Position numbers and translations under genes: made by a program
Assembly: GCF_033568475.1 (NCBI RefSeq)
Contig: NC_133123.1
Span: forward strand, 155,945,753 to 156,009,752
DNA from: Henckelia pumila
Taxonomy: Eukaryota > Streptophyta > Magnoliopsida > Lamiales > Gesneriaceae
Reading direction: 5' to 3'
Length of the DNA: 64,000 nt
Shown here: positions 12,103-26,185 of the stretch, piece after piece
Layout of the letters: each line of letters starts with the position of its first letter
How positions within the stretch are numbered: position 1 is the stretch's first letter
Notes under the pieces: generated by a model
Databases searched by the model: none
What the model saw: only the letters and a program-made list of their open reading frames with translations
What the model was told of the DNA's origin: nothing

Positions 12103-12482
12103 CTAATATTATCGTGCGTGCTTGTAAAATTTGTGTTTTTTAAGGAAAAAAAAAAGAAAAAAATTTAAAAATACAAAAAATAATATAATGTTTTTTGTAA
12201 ATAAATATCATTAAAATACAACAAATACATTAATTTTACATGTGAGTGACATTTTCGTAAATAAAAAGACAATTAAAGCACAAAGTTAACGTAATTTTGG
12301 TAAATAAGAAAGTATTTAATACTAAAAAATATATAAGATTATATAAAATTATTAATTTTATCTAATCATTTTGGTTTTGTTGTAAATTAAGTTAGAATAT
12401 AATCGTAATTTTCTAAAATTTTACTAATTAAATGAAAGTTAGTTAATTAAAAGTTTACAATATGATACGATATATAGTAAGA
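12103..12482 (-). mobile_element. Non-autonomous Helitron, about 380 bp, family shared with 15126-15476
   Basis: Read on the minus strand, the 5' end is TCTTACTATATATCG after an A (complement of 12483). The 3' end is near 12103 with a degenerate GCACGC stem and a TTAG-like terminus before T. The 5' half shares ATATAATCGTAATTTTC and AAAGTTAGTTAATTAAA with the element at 15126-15476. The 3' hairpin is imperfect, so that end is less certain than the 5' end. Confidence 0.6.
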
Positions 12483-12961
12483 TAAAGAATAATATATTAA
12501 AATATATTGATAACGAGAGAATGGATTATCTAATAATATGAATTCAATTAATATCTTATGTTTCACGATAAATCGTGACAAAGAGAATTATGACATATTT
12601 TTCATTTATGTCATTGTCCAAATCCTCTTTATCATTTAAAAAAAATACTCTTGCAAATTGTTCTATGGCTTTATTGTGTATGTGTTATTAATGATATATA
12701 TAAGATCAATTACTTGAAATTATTTGGGAATAAATATGATCTGAAGTTGATTAAGAATTTGGAAGATCTGAAGTTGATTATGAATTTTGGTTTGATTTGT
12801 AACAAATAGGTGGCCATTATGACATTTTTTGTCACTTCACCCGAATAACTGTGTTCAGCATTTGGAATAACTAATGGTATACCAATAATTTACATACCAA
12901 TATAACATTTCCCGAATCTACACTTCAAGAGAGTGAATGTGGTAAATTTTGAAATTTGAAT

Positions 12962-13487
12962 CTAAACTACACTGGCATCCCCTTTCCTCTTAAAAGCCAA
13001 AAGTCGGGGTTGATTTTTGGTCGAAACACACAAAAGAGCTAATCCGAAACCAAAGACCAACGAAGGCAGATGAATGAAAGATTGCTTCTTGTTGTGCATA
13101 ATATCCCACTGCAACTTCACATCCTCGGGGTGCCACAGACTCAAGTGCACTGCTAGTGTCATCCTAATATCAGCATCGGGGGGCGCCTGAAGTACGTTCA
13201 AACACACGGGACAAGAAACCCGTGAACATTCTCCATTTTTGGTTATGGTGACTCGTCCTGCTATGGCTATGGCTTTATCTCTTAAAATTGTGCGGGCGGG
13301 TCCAGAAAACTGTTAGATATCAGTTTTTAAGTGAACGATCGACGATGATAATTTGTTCCAGCCAGTGTGAACCTCGAACAGACAGGCTACAAGAATTTCA
13401 AAACGAACAAGAACCGAAAGAGGATGAAGGAGCGTGTACCTTTACCAAACTACGAACCCACAGCCATGTTTCACTCAGAAGCCTCAT
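12962..13487 (-). CDS. Small protein with C2H2-like motif and C-terminal hydrophobic segment, function unknown
   Basis: Two coding exons on the minus strand: 13487-13446 (14 codons, donor TTG/GTAAAG) and 13309-12962 (acceptor TAACAG). They join in phase to give 129 aa. A CPVC pair at residues 47-50 followed by H69 and H74 (HLSLWH) looks like a single C2H2-type zinc site. Residues about 95-109 are hydrophobic and could anchor the protein in a membrane. I recognise the CPVC..HLSLWHPEDVKLQW block as plant-conserved in style but cannot name a function. An in-frame stop lies just upstream of the chosen ATG, which supports that start. The first, very short exon is the least certain part. Confidence 0.55.
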
Positions 13488-15120
13488 TTGCCTCCTTCAC
13501 ACACAGCAACTCAAATGGCTTCCTACCTGGTGGGTTATATGTTAAAGAAGTTTAAAGAACAGACGCTACGATCTCGATCTGCCACTAAACGTGGTAGAAA
13601 GATAAAATTCAATCCACACAAGCAAGTACTTAAACAGTTAAACCTTCCAGAGCTGGTAAGACATCAAAATAGAACCGAGCAACAAAGTGGAAGTAGCTAA
13701 AAACTCTCAAAGGGCTTCTTTGGTATGGAACCGAAATGGCCGAGACCAAGAGAGCAAAAATTCAGCAAGACATTATGGATCTTTCCACCAGTACTGCTGA
13801 AAGACAGGACGAATCTTTGCAACCGAAAACCGGTTTTAGTCCGGAACATAATAGCTTCAAGAATGAAAAAAGATCCTCAAGTAATCTACTCTAGTTAGTC
13901 TAGACCTCAAATTTTCAGCTCGCACCAGCTTCAACGAAAAATAACTCATATTCCTGCTAGCAATCACCAATCTACCATTTCATATCATAACATTATAACC
14001 AAATAAAGCATAAAGACCGCAAACTGCTGCCACAATGAACATCTACAGAAGTTGAAGCATCAAGTTTGATGATATGATAAAAATCCTATCATAACATTGC
14101 ATGGATATGCATAAATCTAGTTATATTATATATTACAATTCTACGTGGACTGAAACTCTCTTCCGGGACCTCTAACCCTTATACAGACAGGTTGTAATTT
14201 TACATAACACCTCTCTCTCTCCTTATACATCTCATCTATGTCTTTTAGATGTCTTTCTCATATTTTATATCCTTGCAATTTTTCATACATTTTATATTGA
14301 ATCCAATACTTAATTGAGCGTCGGAATGGTTTCGCCTTCGGATGAGTCATCTCACATGTTTTCTTTGATACAGAAATATTTTGGGATCATTCGACTCGTT
14401 TTATTGAAAAAATTGGCTCGTGATTATCGTTCCAAGGTAATTTATTTGAACGGAAATTTTTGAACGCGTCAAAGTTTAATCCGAAAACTGCCACATTAAC
14501 TTCATTTCGCTACCCCCTTTTCTGTTCTCATCACATTACATTAAATTCATATGAAGACAGCACATCATCCATAAAGCAGCGTCTCTAAAGGCCGCTAATT
14601 AGAACCAAATTTCCAAAAAAACAAAAACAAAAACAAAAACAAAAAAAAACATTGAAATTTCATGGACAATGCATCAAATATACAAATTCACTTAAAAATA
14701 CAGATTAAACATCAAAAGAAACATTAATCGGATTCGAAATACCAAAGATTCTTAGCGTTCGCGCAAAGAAAGTTGGGACACAGAGACAGCGTGCCGGAAA
14801 AGGAGTGGAAATTGAGGAGGTTTAAGCCTTTTTTATTAGGTTTTATTTATTTATTTATACATGAGCAAAATAATATTTTAATTGAGAAATATTATTTTTA
14901 TTATATGTTATATATATGTGTATATAATAGTCCATAAATTATTGTCCATATAACTAAGGATGTCATGTTTACATAATTTGATAATTATTTTGATACTTTT
15001 GTTTTGTGGTGCTTTTGAAATTTATGATGTTTTGATAATATTTTCTGTTTTTAAAATTATAGATGATATGATCGTCTTATTCTTATGATTAAATAATGTT
15101 CAGCATCTCTCAATTATTAT
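13488..15120. other. Leader/promoter and intergenic region
   Basis: This probably holds the 5' leader of the small minus-strand gene; a plausible untranslated exon or promoter lies around 14740-14830. A short (CAAAAA)n-like tract is at 14621-14650. No coding exon is supported, and plus-strand open frames at 13288-13700 overlap the real minus-strand exons. Confidence 0.4.
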
Positions 15121-15125
15121 AATTA

Positions 15126-15476
15126 CTAGTGTTCATTGCACGCGATGCGTGCATATATATAAATTTTTTATGTTAATTGATTTTCATGTTATTTTTAGAA
15201 GTCACATGATGAATTAAATATTCAAAATTTTAAGAGTAATAACAATCTAATCTAAATATTTAAAAATACAAATAAAGATAAAGAATGTCATTTTGATAAA
15301 TAAGATAAAATCTAATTGCAAAAGAAATAGGAGATAATATAAAATGACTAATTTGTCTAATATTTTTGGTTTTGTTTGGAATTAAATTAAAATATAATCG
15401 TAATTTCATCTCAAGTTTTACCAATTAATTTAAAGTTAGTTAATTAAAGGCTCTCTACTATAATAATATAGTAAGA
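15126..15476 (-). mobile_element. Non-autonomous Helitron, 351 bp
   Basis: On the minus strand it starts TCTTACTATATTATTATAG after an A (complement of 15477). It ends with a hairpin GCACGC-ATC-GCGTGC, then AATGAACA and CTAG at 15126, followed by T (complement of 15125). All four hallmarks are present: TC start, 3' hairpin, CTRR end and A/T insertion. The body matches the element at 12103-12482. It is too small to encode a transposase. Confidence 0.85.
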
Positions 15477-16434
15477 TAATTATAATATAATAAAGATATC
15501 ATATATTTACATATAGATAAAATTGTAATTTTGATTCGATAATTATGTCACTTTGTGATTTTGATTTTTTTTTTTTGTTTTCAGATTTCTATTTTAATCA
15601 TGTATGTTTCGATTTTTGACAATTTAAGTTTTTTCATCGAAAATGCTGACATGACAAACATTATACACGCCAGCTTCATATCAGTGTTGCATCAATGTAA
15701 CATTAACGTCATGACAAAAAAGGACTAAAATTGTTTTAAATCACGACAAAAAAGACAAATTTGAATGTAGAATCATATAATTATTAAATAAACTTCTTAA
15801 AATATTTCACAAAAGGCAACAATAAGCCAATAACTCTACATTTGAATAGAAGTGTAAAAATTAAATTTCTGAATTGCAAACTAAAATTTTAAAATGCTCA
15901 AAAGGAACATTTGAGATCATCCCGTGCCTGCTGTTAGGCTTCAAATTATTGGAATAAACTCGAAATAGTATTTATCTATATTCACCATCAGATATTAATG
16001 CACAAATAGTTTATAAAAATCAAATCGAGCCGCATCAGTTCAAGTTTGAACTCGAATATACTGATATCTGACGATATTTGGCTTAATTTATTTGCATCAT
16101 TGGTGCCATAGAAAATGAACCCAAAGCGTATCCTTACCCCAGAAACACCAACTGAAGTCGCAGATTGTGAGACAAGCTTTTGTGTATTCCCATGTTTGAA
16201 ACAATAATGCCGGAATACATTTTCATTATCCCCTTTTTGGCAAAAAATGACAGGGTACCCAAATTTAGTGCAGTTCAATATACATAAAATTTAACCTTGT
16301 AATTTTCAAGGAGGACACATCGACGGCCTATACCAAACGGGATTAAACAGCCTCCATCTCAGGGAACATGTTGCCAACATACTGTGATTTCAACGGTGGG
16401 CCACGAAAACATGATCAAATAAATCAACCAATTT
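15477..16434. other. Intergenic / 3' flank of the DSPP-like gene
   Basis: AT-rich sequence with simple T and A tracts. I see no exon or terminal-repeat element that can be supported. The last part should contain the 3' UTR of the minus-strand gene ending at 16435. Confidence 0.4.
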
Positions 16435-19400
16435 CTATAACGATAGACATTGTACCCCGTCTGGTAGGCTTCTAGGCATGGGGATAGCGGCTACATATCT
16501 TTGTGGCAAAGGTTTGTGAGGAGCTGTATCAGATATATCGGTTTGACCTCGACCATGAAATTTAGCTAGCCTATTGATGACAGAAAATTTCTCCAACTCC
16601 TGGCATTCCATTCTCACCTCGAATATTGATGAACTTTTCTCCAGTCTGAAACATTGAAATCAAACACTGTGAAAGTTGCAAAAGGGGAAAAACAAGAGAT
16701 AAAGTTGAAGAAAAGGAAAAAAGCACTTGGAAAGGTTAAAACAAGGAAAGTACTAATATCAGACAGGATACAACACCAGACAGATCAAATCTAATAATGT
16801 AAACAAACCTCGGAAAGTTTTTGGAAATGTTTAGAAAACTAAAATGAAATCGAGCTGAATTCAGCAAACAAAAAGAATTCTTTATGGCAATGGAAATAAT
16901 CAAGATACATAATTTTCAAGGGAAGGCCAGGAAAGAAGATAGATTTCCATATATTTTTTATAAAACTGGAAAACCAAGTTGGTTTTGTCGAACAATTTGT
17001 CAAGCCTACCCTCGAATTTCGTTTTCGTTTTCTACAAAACACTCACGCTTAAGCAGAAACATGCAAACTTTTATCCATGCCAGTCATCCAGATAGTCTTC
17101 TATCTACTGCTTCCACAACAAAGAGTATTACTAGAGAATAAGGGTCACAGAGTCAGTAAAGGACATCACATTCACATAAATATCTGGTCTCCATGGATGC
17201 TGACAATAACCTGAATCCACTTTCTCACTGAATAGCAATATAATAAGCATGTGAAAGTTTGGTGATATGAAAGGAACAAATCAAATGAACTAGATATCGC
17301 ATATGCGATATGAGTGAACAAACATGACCATGTCAAGCATTATCGAAAAAGTTTCTAAATTTTTTAGCTAAGTTTGGTAATTTTAATGTGTTCTGAGATC
17401 CGCTGAGAACTCAATGTAATGCTCCGTGCTTGAGCTCGGTCGGACATGAAAATGGACAACCCCTGCTCAATCAGGTCTGACACTCCAGCATAAGGCTCAT
17501 TTAAGTGAAATACTTTAATTATGGCAAATCATTCTTCAAAATCATTATTTACACTAGCAAAGCTTGACTCATTTATCATCTCCAAAACAAATCCGTGTAA
17601 GATTATTTCAGACAATATTAGATTCCCATTATCCGAGACTAAATAGGGACAAGTTTTTATCAGAAAAAAGGATCATCCCCTAGACTGATTGCATCCTATT
17701 GGCTCTTGGCCTCTCTCAACTGTCAGTTTGTGACAGCCGCGAGTACCACGCCACCTATGCAGTAGAGCTATTATGTTATGAAAAAAAACACTGCAAACAC
17801 AGTTCCAATTAAATTATGCACTTCTCAGAAGAATATTATGATATTGAACAATCAGAGGTTACCAAATCGAAACAGTGCACACTTCAAATTAGATATATAA
17901 TTTTTCCAAAACTCACTCCTTCAACAAGATTTACATCTTCGAGCTTAAAAAATGCTAATGATAGTCTTGGCAGCATGGAAACAATTACTCCATCAAAGAT
18001 GTTAATCTTACAAACTTCCCACGAAACACCAATATAATGTGGCTGTTTTTATAAACTTCTTCACTAATAAGGATCCAAATATATTCAGCACTCACATTTG
18101 TCATGATCAGGAAGTCACTCTTTCAATAAAAACAGGCGCTCCATGTGGCTAGTCGATATGATACCATGTATTGAAAGTAAAAAAGGCAAGAGAGAGACAT
18201 ATATTCGCGAAATAGGAGCTAGAATGGTTCGATTGCTTTTGAACTTAATAACACAGTTTATTTCTCAATCGAGAACTTTCCATAAACTGCCAACATTCTT
18301 TTCTATGGGACTTGTCATTCACATAAATACGTACATTCCATCTTCGATGTTCTGTCAAGAGGCAAAAGTTTCTTCGTGTTGCTTTTATCAAACTTTTTTA
18401 AACTTTAGCTAGTGAATTTGAATATGAGGGTACTACCTTCAAAATTCATTTTATTTAAAAGTCTTTTGTCTAAACAATTAATGCAATTTCATATTTTAAT
18501 ACAATAGCTAAGAAGCAATCTTGGGAAGTTAAGTAGACTCATCAAACGAACTAATTTTTTGCTTTCCCAAGCTCCATATGCTTGGTTTGGACTCTGATTT
18601 TCTTCTAAAAACCCCATCTTTCTTTCCCCAGAATAAAATCAAATACTATCATTTGATATTTTATTATTCCTCAAAATAAATTTTCATCAGTTTATGCTCC
18701 AACATGATCGTTACATTTAATTCAGCTTCTCAAGTCTCAACGCTTCGAAAACTTGTTATCTTATGATATTACATTTTAATCTAATAACATATTTTCCAAA
18801 TCATCACCCACACAAATATCAATTCAATTATCATTTTTTTCATAAAATTTACCAATTGTATATGATTTGACGCCCAATAAAAAAATTTCCCACAAAATAA
18901 TTTCAAACATGTCCTTTTATCTCAAAAATTCATCTCAAAAAATTATTTCCTCAAAGCATTTCTTCAAAACATAAAATGAGACCATACATTCCAATGATTT
19001 CTACTTTTAAGCACTAGAAACACTCAAAACATCACAAAATTATTCAAAGGTGCTCTAAAAAAACGAATAGTCTTTTTTAAAACAGGCGCTTTCTTTAATT
19101 TTTTTTATTAAAAAAAACTAGATAAAATGACTATGTATTTATGTGTGTTCTTCAAAACTTAGTTGGTGGCTGGCATACAGCTGGAAAAGCGATTCAATGT
19201 TAATGGGGCCATTATAGAAATAGGGTTTGATCCTCTTATGTTCAGAGTCTTGGGACTTAGATTAGATACGATGTGAAAAGCGGATGGATATTTATTTGTT
19301 CTGCACTTAAATATACAAGGTAACAATTCAATGTAAAATCTGGACATAAGTAGGAAATCCAATTAGGTCACAACAAAACAAAATATTATAACCCCCAAAT

Positions 19401-22400
19401 TAGAATAATATACTTTCAAGTCAGCATTGTTGCATATCGATCGTTTAGATTGTCCCATGTCTTCAGATACTGGTCATACACTTATGCATTATAGAATTAT
19501 GCATGATAGAATTCGGAATTTGGCTTCAAAAGGATCTCCATATGAAAGCACAGATGCAATTTTTAGTCTTAGCTGCTTCTGCACACGATGTGCAATAGCT
19601 TTGAATAAATATATAGCTTAAATATATTATTTTATATATAGAATTTAAGTACTTCAAATTCCTTGCTGTTGTTATACATCACGACAAGCAATATTTACAA
19701 AAGAAAACAAAAAAAACAAAGTTATATGTCAGGAGAAAAAGAAACCAGAATGGTTCATCTAAACCAATCTGCCAAAGCAAAATATAATTAAGTTGGTTTT
19801 CAGCCAGAAAAACGTATATTTGAAATCAGTAACTCAAAACGTACTAGACTTGATCACACAAAGCATTGGCAGCATTTAGATAAAGTAAAAGTACTCGTAT
19901 AGGAAAAAACAAACAGACAAATCAAGAAATAAGTGCAAAGATTTACCTCAAGAAATCGTTTTCCAGCTTCCCTAATCTTCCCATCAAACCTCCCATAACT
20001 TTTCCAGAACACTGATCAACATTTCTCTCTGGCGATTTACCCTTAGCGGAAATTCTAACAAAGTTTACAGATGAGATAAGAGCTAGTCATTCAGAAAGGA
20101 GAATCAATTCATCAAAAATATCCTAAAACCTGACAAATTTGAACAATCAAGGCTTCAAACTGATTCAACAATGCTAGAGGAATATTCAATTAAGTTCTTA
20201 CAGTTCCATGCCGTCATGGGGTAACTCCAAACCACTTGAGCGAAAAACTGTGCTGCAGACATTTCCCAGCACAGTTCTGGAGACAGCATAAGCCACACTC
20301 TCACATTTAAAACTAGCATCAGCATACAGGATAGCTGCTGGTGGAGGGTAAAATAACTGCTGCATGAGCTGTGTTGTCAAGATAAGCCTTCTTTTAGATC
20401 TAAGAAACGGTGGTCCATCTTCGATCAATTCAGCATCATCATCAACCTGCCATCAGCCAATGAAATGAGAAATGCAGAGAACCACAGGAGAATGAAGTCC
20501 CTAATGAAGAAAGAGTAAGAACAACCAAACACACCTTTTCTTTTAGCCGATTTGCCACTTGACTCCACACTGTTTCTGCGACACTGCATGCAGCAAATTC
20601 ATTCAGATTAACATATTAAATTATAGAGCAACACACACCTGAAGAATTTTAAAAAGGCTGCTAAAATGGTACTAAAATCCATAAAATAAGTCCTGATGCT
20701 TTACTAACATCGTAAACACAACTTGGTATACATAATAGACAAATGAGACAAAAACTGCTTCACCACCTGAGTGTCGAAAGATTTTGTGAACCATCTGCTA
20801 TTTCTTTGTGCCAGGGTTGAAGCTCAGAAGTAGCAGTCTTACGCTTCTTAGGTCTCGATATGACGAGATTTTGAGCAGTGGCATTCATCTTAGATAAGTG
20901 ATCAGACGGCAAAGGTGTGTTTACAAATGTAGAGGTAGTTGTATTAACTTGACATGCATCTGTGGGGGCATCGGCACCTTTCTCCTCTGAAGCAAGGGTA
21001 TCCAAAACACTTGCAGACTTTCCAAGTTCTCCTGACTTTGAGGGGAGCAATTTATGTGCATTATAACCGTGCAACATTTGCCCATTTTTAAAAGTACCGT
21101 ACTGATTGAACCAGGATGGCGCCATCTGCGGGCTAACCTCAGGATACTCAGCTCTAACAAAGGTTGTATAATCAGTAGAAGAGTTGCTATGAGACACATT
21201 TGCACCACGCGACAAAATATCCTGTGAGGCTACGTTTCCATGCTGTGAAGAGTTTATCTGCAAGGCATCGGCTGCCAAAAGGAAACTTGGCATCCTCAAA
21301 TCATCAGAAGGAACTCCGGTTCTTGAACCCAAAGAATCTCCTAGTACAAGACCGTTATCATTTTGCTGTCCAGCTGTCGAAGCTACTCGATCAACATCTA
21401 AGCGATCATCAGGTCCTTTCATTCTCTTAGAGACCCTACAGCTAGGATCAGCCCCTGCATCCTTCAAGGCCTTCATTTGGTTTGGTGATGCATGATTTTG
21501 ATGGGAGAAGGAATTAGGTTTCAGGGATCGACCAAAGGCTTCAATATTTTTCTGTGTTGAAGACAAATCAATGGGGGAATCATCAGAATGATTCTTGTTG
21601 GATGTGTCAATTCTGATGGATGACAGTGATTGTCCAGCACTTTCCTTCAACCTTTGCTCTTCCACATCAACACCACCAGAAGAATTCACATAAATTGATC
21701 TTAAGTCAGAAGAAAGATCATCCCCTCTGCAAACATTCATACTGCCTTGAGTCAGGGGAGCAGAACTTGATTCCCCAGTATTTGGTTGGGTCAAGTCCGA
21801 GAATGGTGACGATGCTTTCTGGTACTGTGTACCCATAGAATGTTGATTGGTGTAGACATTGGTTGCTAAATTATGTAATGCATTGAGGGGACTTCCCTGA
21901 TGAGACATACCATGCATACTAAAATGCTGAGGAGCATGCAACGGATCCCTGGGTGATGCGGTTGAAGTTGAACCTCGTGCATCATTAGGGCCAGCCTGTT
22001 GAGTCATAGCCCGCGACGACATCACATTAGCTTTTTGAATATCTCCAAGAGTATCGGGCAAAACTGTCTCCATGGATCCTCTTTGCATATTGTTTGAAAC
22101 ATCATTGCTGAAAGATGAGTCTACATGCTGATTCCTCATTATTTTTCCACTTGACCTCATTGCTTGCTGATTTTGAAGTTGACTCACATGCGGAGAACCC
22201 GAGCTAAATGCTTCTTGAAAGTTTCGATGTCTCTCATCACTCCCAGCATGTCGTTGAGGTACAGCAGGTCTGTTATTTTTAAATTCAGCTTTGAATTCAC
22301 CATTAGGAAAATTCATTGATTGAATTGTAGATGTAGGGACCATCCATTGACCTTTCTCTCCCATTTCTGATGTAGCATGACTAATAGGCATTGAATTGAC

Positions 22401-25400
22401 CATGCTTTGAGCTTTTTGGGATGAAGCTGAGTGGTCGGGAGTCTGTCCTCGCTGCTGAAGGGATGGAGGTCCAAGTTGCAACCCAAAGCCTTGATAAACA
22501 GAAGATTGATTTTGCTGAAAGAAAGCAGCAGTACCATCAAGTTTTTCCGCTTCAGGTAACTGAGTGGATACCTTACCCTCAGAACTTAAGTGCATCATGT
22601 CACCATGACCCCTAGATTGATCGACCTTGGGAAGAAGCTCCAGCATGTTTTGGCTAGATTGAATAGATAATGTCAAAAAATATTCCATATGTATAATTAG
22701 CATGAAAAAAATGAAAAAATGAAGTACCCTGAGGAAGAGACAGTGTTTGAGGTGAATGAATCAAAGGGTCGACTGTAGGAAACAGATATAGTTGGTGCAT
22801 AACCATGTAAACCAACATGGGGTGGTTCTTCATTCATCACTTTGCTGTGTTTTTGAAGCTCGGGGGATTGCCCCTGTCCCTGTAAATAAACAAAAGATGA
22901 GACTTTTACTTTTCAGAATGTGAATTACACAAATTGTTAAAATTTATAAAATCACCTTTTCATTTACTTTAGAATTTCTAGGATACTGAACCAAAAAATT
23001 GGACTGGTCAAGATAGGAAGTTGGTTGTGACATGGCCTGTAAATTGGTTGGTTGCTTCAGGTGATAGGAAGGTTCTGCATCCTCGTCCGAATTTCCCATA
23101 GGATGATACTGAAATTTACGAGGAACAGAAATTCTCCTAGATAACTGATTGGTTAACTTTTGATTCGCAGAGGGCAAAGATTTTGAATCACTCGCACCTG
23201 ACCCAGTTTCTCTGAAGCCACCAGATGTGTGCCCAGACAAATTGGAGCGATGGCTATCATTAGAATTTTCCTTCAAGTCATAATTTTCCATCTCACGTCT
23301 TGTAACTTCCTCCTTTTCACAGCTATTCAAAGAGTCCAAACCCTGATTATGATCAATAGCCTGGTGCGGCACTCTACCCAAATCTTTACTCCCTTGGTAA
23401 ATTGTAGAAGAATTGCTGTTCTTCCACTGATTAATTTTATTACTGTTGTGAAAAAATGGATTGGTTTCATCAGCTACCCCCATGCTGTAAGAGTTAGCAA
23501 CTGGAGTAGCATCATTTAAACTCAACATAACTTTATTTGTTCCGGGAGTTCCAATTGTTGGTTTACCAGGACCCAACTCAGTAGCAGATCTCGAAACAGA
23601 GTTTGACTTCCATAAAGAACCTCCGACAGTTTCTCCTTGTAGCGCCCTCGATTGATTGCTTTTTGAATTCTGAGACAATTTCTCAGGCTGATGAACATTT
23701 AACCCTCTATTATCTCCACCAGTTGGTGTAGCTACCATAGTATTCCTACCATTTGATTGTTGTTGAGAACCACTTTGTTGATGCGCCCAAGGCGAGGAGA
23801 TTTTCATAGTGCTCATCCCAGCTTCGGGAGAATTTTGAGAGGCATCTCTATAGATTTGACTATCTTCAGCGACTGATTTTTGTGGTGGTATATAATTAGA
23901 CCATTTATTACCTTCTTCCAACGAAACAAATCTTTCAGACACCTCATTTGGCAGTCTTTGACCAGGCTCATTCAGAAACCTGTGTCCAAGGAGATTCAAT
24001 CCTGTAACATTATTTACATTCTTATCACCAGAAGGGGGGATAGATCCAGGACTAGGTGCCGAAGGCATTTGCGTTTTATCATCAACCAAAGGTGAATGTT
24101 GTTTAACACTGTTGTTGTGAACTGAAGAGGACTGAATTGAAGAACCACTAACATTGTGGAAAATCAGACCACTCCACTCCTCCTGGGGAACTATATCATT
24201 GCTAGAAGTTTCTGCAACAGCTGACTGCATAAGAGCACTCCAGCTGCCACTCTGAATAGAAGGAAAACCATTCAAAGATTCACCGTTGTCAAACAAATTA
24301 GCAGATTCTCCAGACACGTTAGCAGCATTACCAAAGGCAGCCCATATGCTATCATCTGAACCAAACAAAATCTTTTCTTCAGCTGGATCTAGGCCAACAT
24401 CATTGCTGGATGTAACAGCTGGCCTCCTAGATTTTTCACTTGGGGTCTCAGGTCGAATCGTTAGCTCCTGCCTCCCCAGCAAGTCCTGAGGAGCAGTTCT
24501 TTGGATGGAATTCACTTGCTGCAGACTGCTCATATTTCTTGGTCCAGTATATAGAGATTGACTAGGAGCATTTTCGATCATATTCTCATTCTGAAATTTC
24601 TGTCTCACAATGGAATCTTCATCGTTTACACCAACCTGATCGGCAAATAATTTATGATTACCCTGAAGAGTATTGCTAGAGGTTGACATTTGCAGCATTG
24701 GAGATCTATCAGTCACCTTGTGAGAATATTGGTTTACATTCAAACCCCTTGAACCAGAAACAGGAATCCCATAAAGGGATTGATCAACAGGTTGAGGCAT
24801 CAAATCCACTAAATGCTGAGTCTGGCCAAGGTTCGGAGGGAAAACTAGTCCAGCTTGAGTCCCTTGCATGGATGGAGAACCACGGTTCATCCAGTTTGCA
24901 CCGACTTCAGTTGTCCAGGGATACTGCTGTAAATCAGAAACTGGATTACCGTCAATCGGGGTGGAGTGGCTGCCAGATGCTTGTTTAGTAAAGGCCGGAA
25001 CCTGATTAATATGATTCTGTTGCCTGATCTCAAGCGGCTGGAATTGTTGCTGCCTTTGTATATCTTGCATTTTCCTGATCATGAGCTGCTGTTGCTGCAT
25101 TTCATTGATCCCAGGATGCTGGTGCTGCACAGGTTGTAACATGCTTGATTGATGATGGCTCATCTGCTGCTGACCACCAAATAAATCCAAACTTACAGAA
25201 GGCACAGATGTTTGTGATCTAAGTGAAGTTTTTGCCCCATTTTCCATTCCACCCCCTTGCTGTAGTTCATGAACAAAAAATCCTCTTGAGGTTATTGCAT
25301 GCGGTTCAGAATCTGTATCCACTGCCAAAAAGTTTGCTTCATTCTGCCTTGAGAGGTGAAACTGATTTCCAAACATGTAGCCATTCAAATTTGGTTGTTC

Positions 25401-25781
25401 ATTAAGGGACTGATTTTTACTAAAATCAGCCCTCACATTTGATTGAGCAAAGTTCAAGCCCTGTGTCACATGGAAAGGGTAGCTGCCTTGCCCTCTATCA
25501 TTGTCTGTTCATGAGATACAGAGAAATTATTTAACTGGCGATTGAGGAAATCAATGTTGAAAAAACCGATGTTCAAGCAGCCTAGTAATACCTGGATCTG
25601 GTAAATTATAAGTTTTGTTGTTCGAATGTAGTGCATCAGCTTGTCTCTGGCTACCAACCCAAAAATTGTTGCTCAAAACTGGCCAGTTCCCTTCAACCAC
25701 TTGAGATTCAGGCTGCCCCTGAAATGTGTTGTCTTGCGCAAAAAAATTGTGAACCCTATCTCCGAATTCGTTGCCAGGCAT
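16435..25781 (-). CDS. Dentin-sialophosphoprotein-like protein (large, low-complexity, plant-specific)
   Basis: Eight coding exons on the minus strand: 25781-25592, 25504-22956, 22879-22728, 22653-20767, 20583-20535, 20446-20202, 20054-19947 and 16645-16435. All borders are GT-AG and the total is 5,391 nt (1,796 aa), an exact multiple of three. The N-terminus MPGNEFGDRVHNFFAQ and the block NWPVLSNNFWVGSQRQ are typical of plant proteins annotated dentin sialophosphoprotein-like. The centre is rich in S, Q, N and G with glutamine runs and looks disordered. The C-terminal part (KRRLILTTQLMQQLF, then EKFSVINRLAKFHGRGQ) is more conserved. Function is unknown. The start is the first ATG giving the conserved N-terminus; the frame extends upstream only through non-ATG codons. 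Intron 7 is unusually long (about 3.3 kb). Confidence 0.85.
16646..19946 (-). other. Long intron 7 of the DSPP-like gene
   Basis: A 3.3-kb interval between the acceptor at 16646-16647 (TTTCAG) and the donor at 19946 (GAG/GTAAAT). The open frames inside are short and show no recognisable domain. Base composition is like other introns here. I see no intact transposon termini. Confidence 0.6.
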
Positions 25782-26133
25782 AGATGGTTGTTGCACAAAA
25801 TTGTTCAGAAATTGTATGTCGGTATGCGTATAGTGATAGATTAGAATCGGATACTGGCCACCATTTTATAGCTGGGAAAAGGGAAGACTGGCCACACCAA
25901 ATTCTCCTGAAAACTAATGGTCAACCCTTGCCAACTTCTACACCTTCATATAACCTAATGATATGAGCAGTCAAGAGTTCACTAATTACAAAAATAACAA
26001 AATACCACTTTAGAAACTAAATGCATTCTATAAGAACAAAATTATATGGTGATGGATGATGAATATTGAAAATTTAACTGAGTGGTGACAATAATAGTTG
26101 GCAAAACATCAGCTCTCCACATCATCAAGGACA

Positions 26134-26185
<52 letters not shown>

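Noticed and set aside
13288-13700. Three overlapping plus-strand frames of 62-88 aa
   Set aside because: They overlap the minus-strand C2H2-like gene and its leader and have no recognisable content.
20921-25405. Several open frames of 60-101 aa on both strands
   Set aside because: All lie in other frames of the DSPP-like exons 2 and 4 and lack start context or domains.
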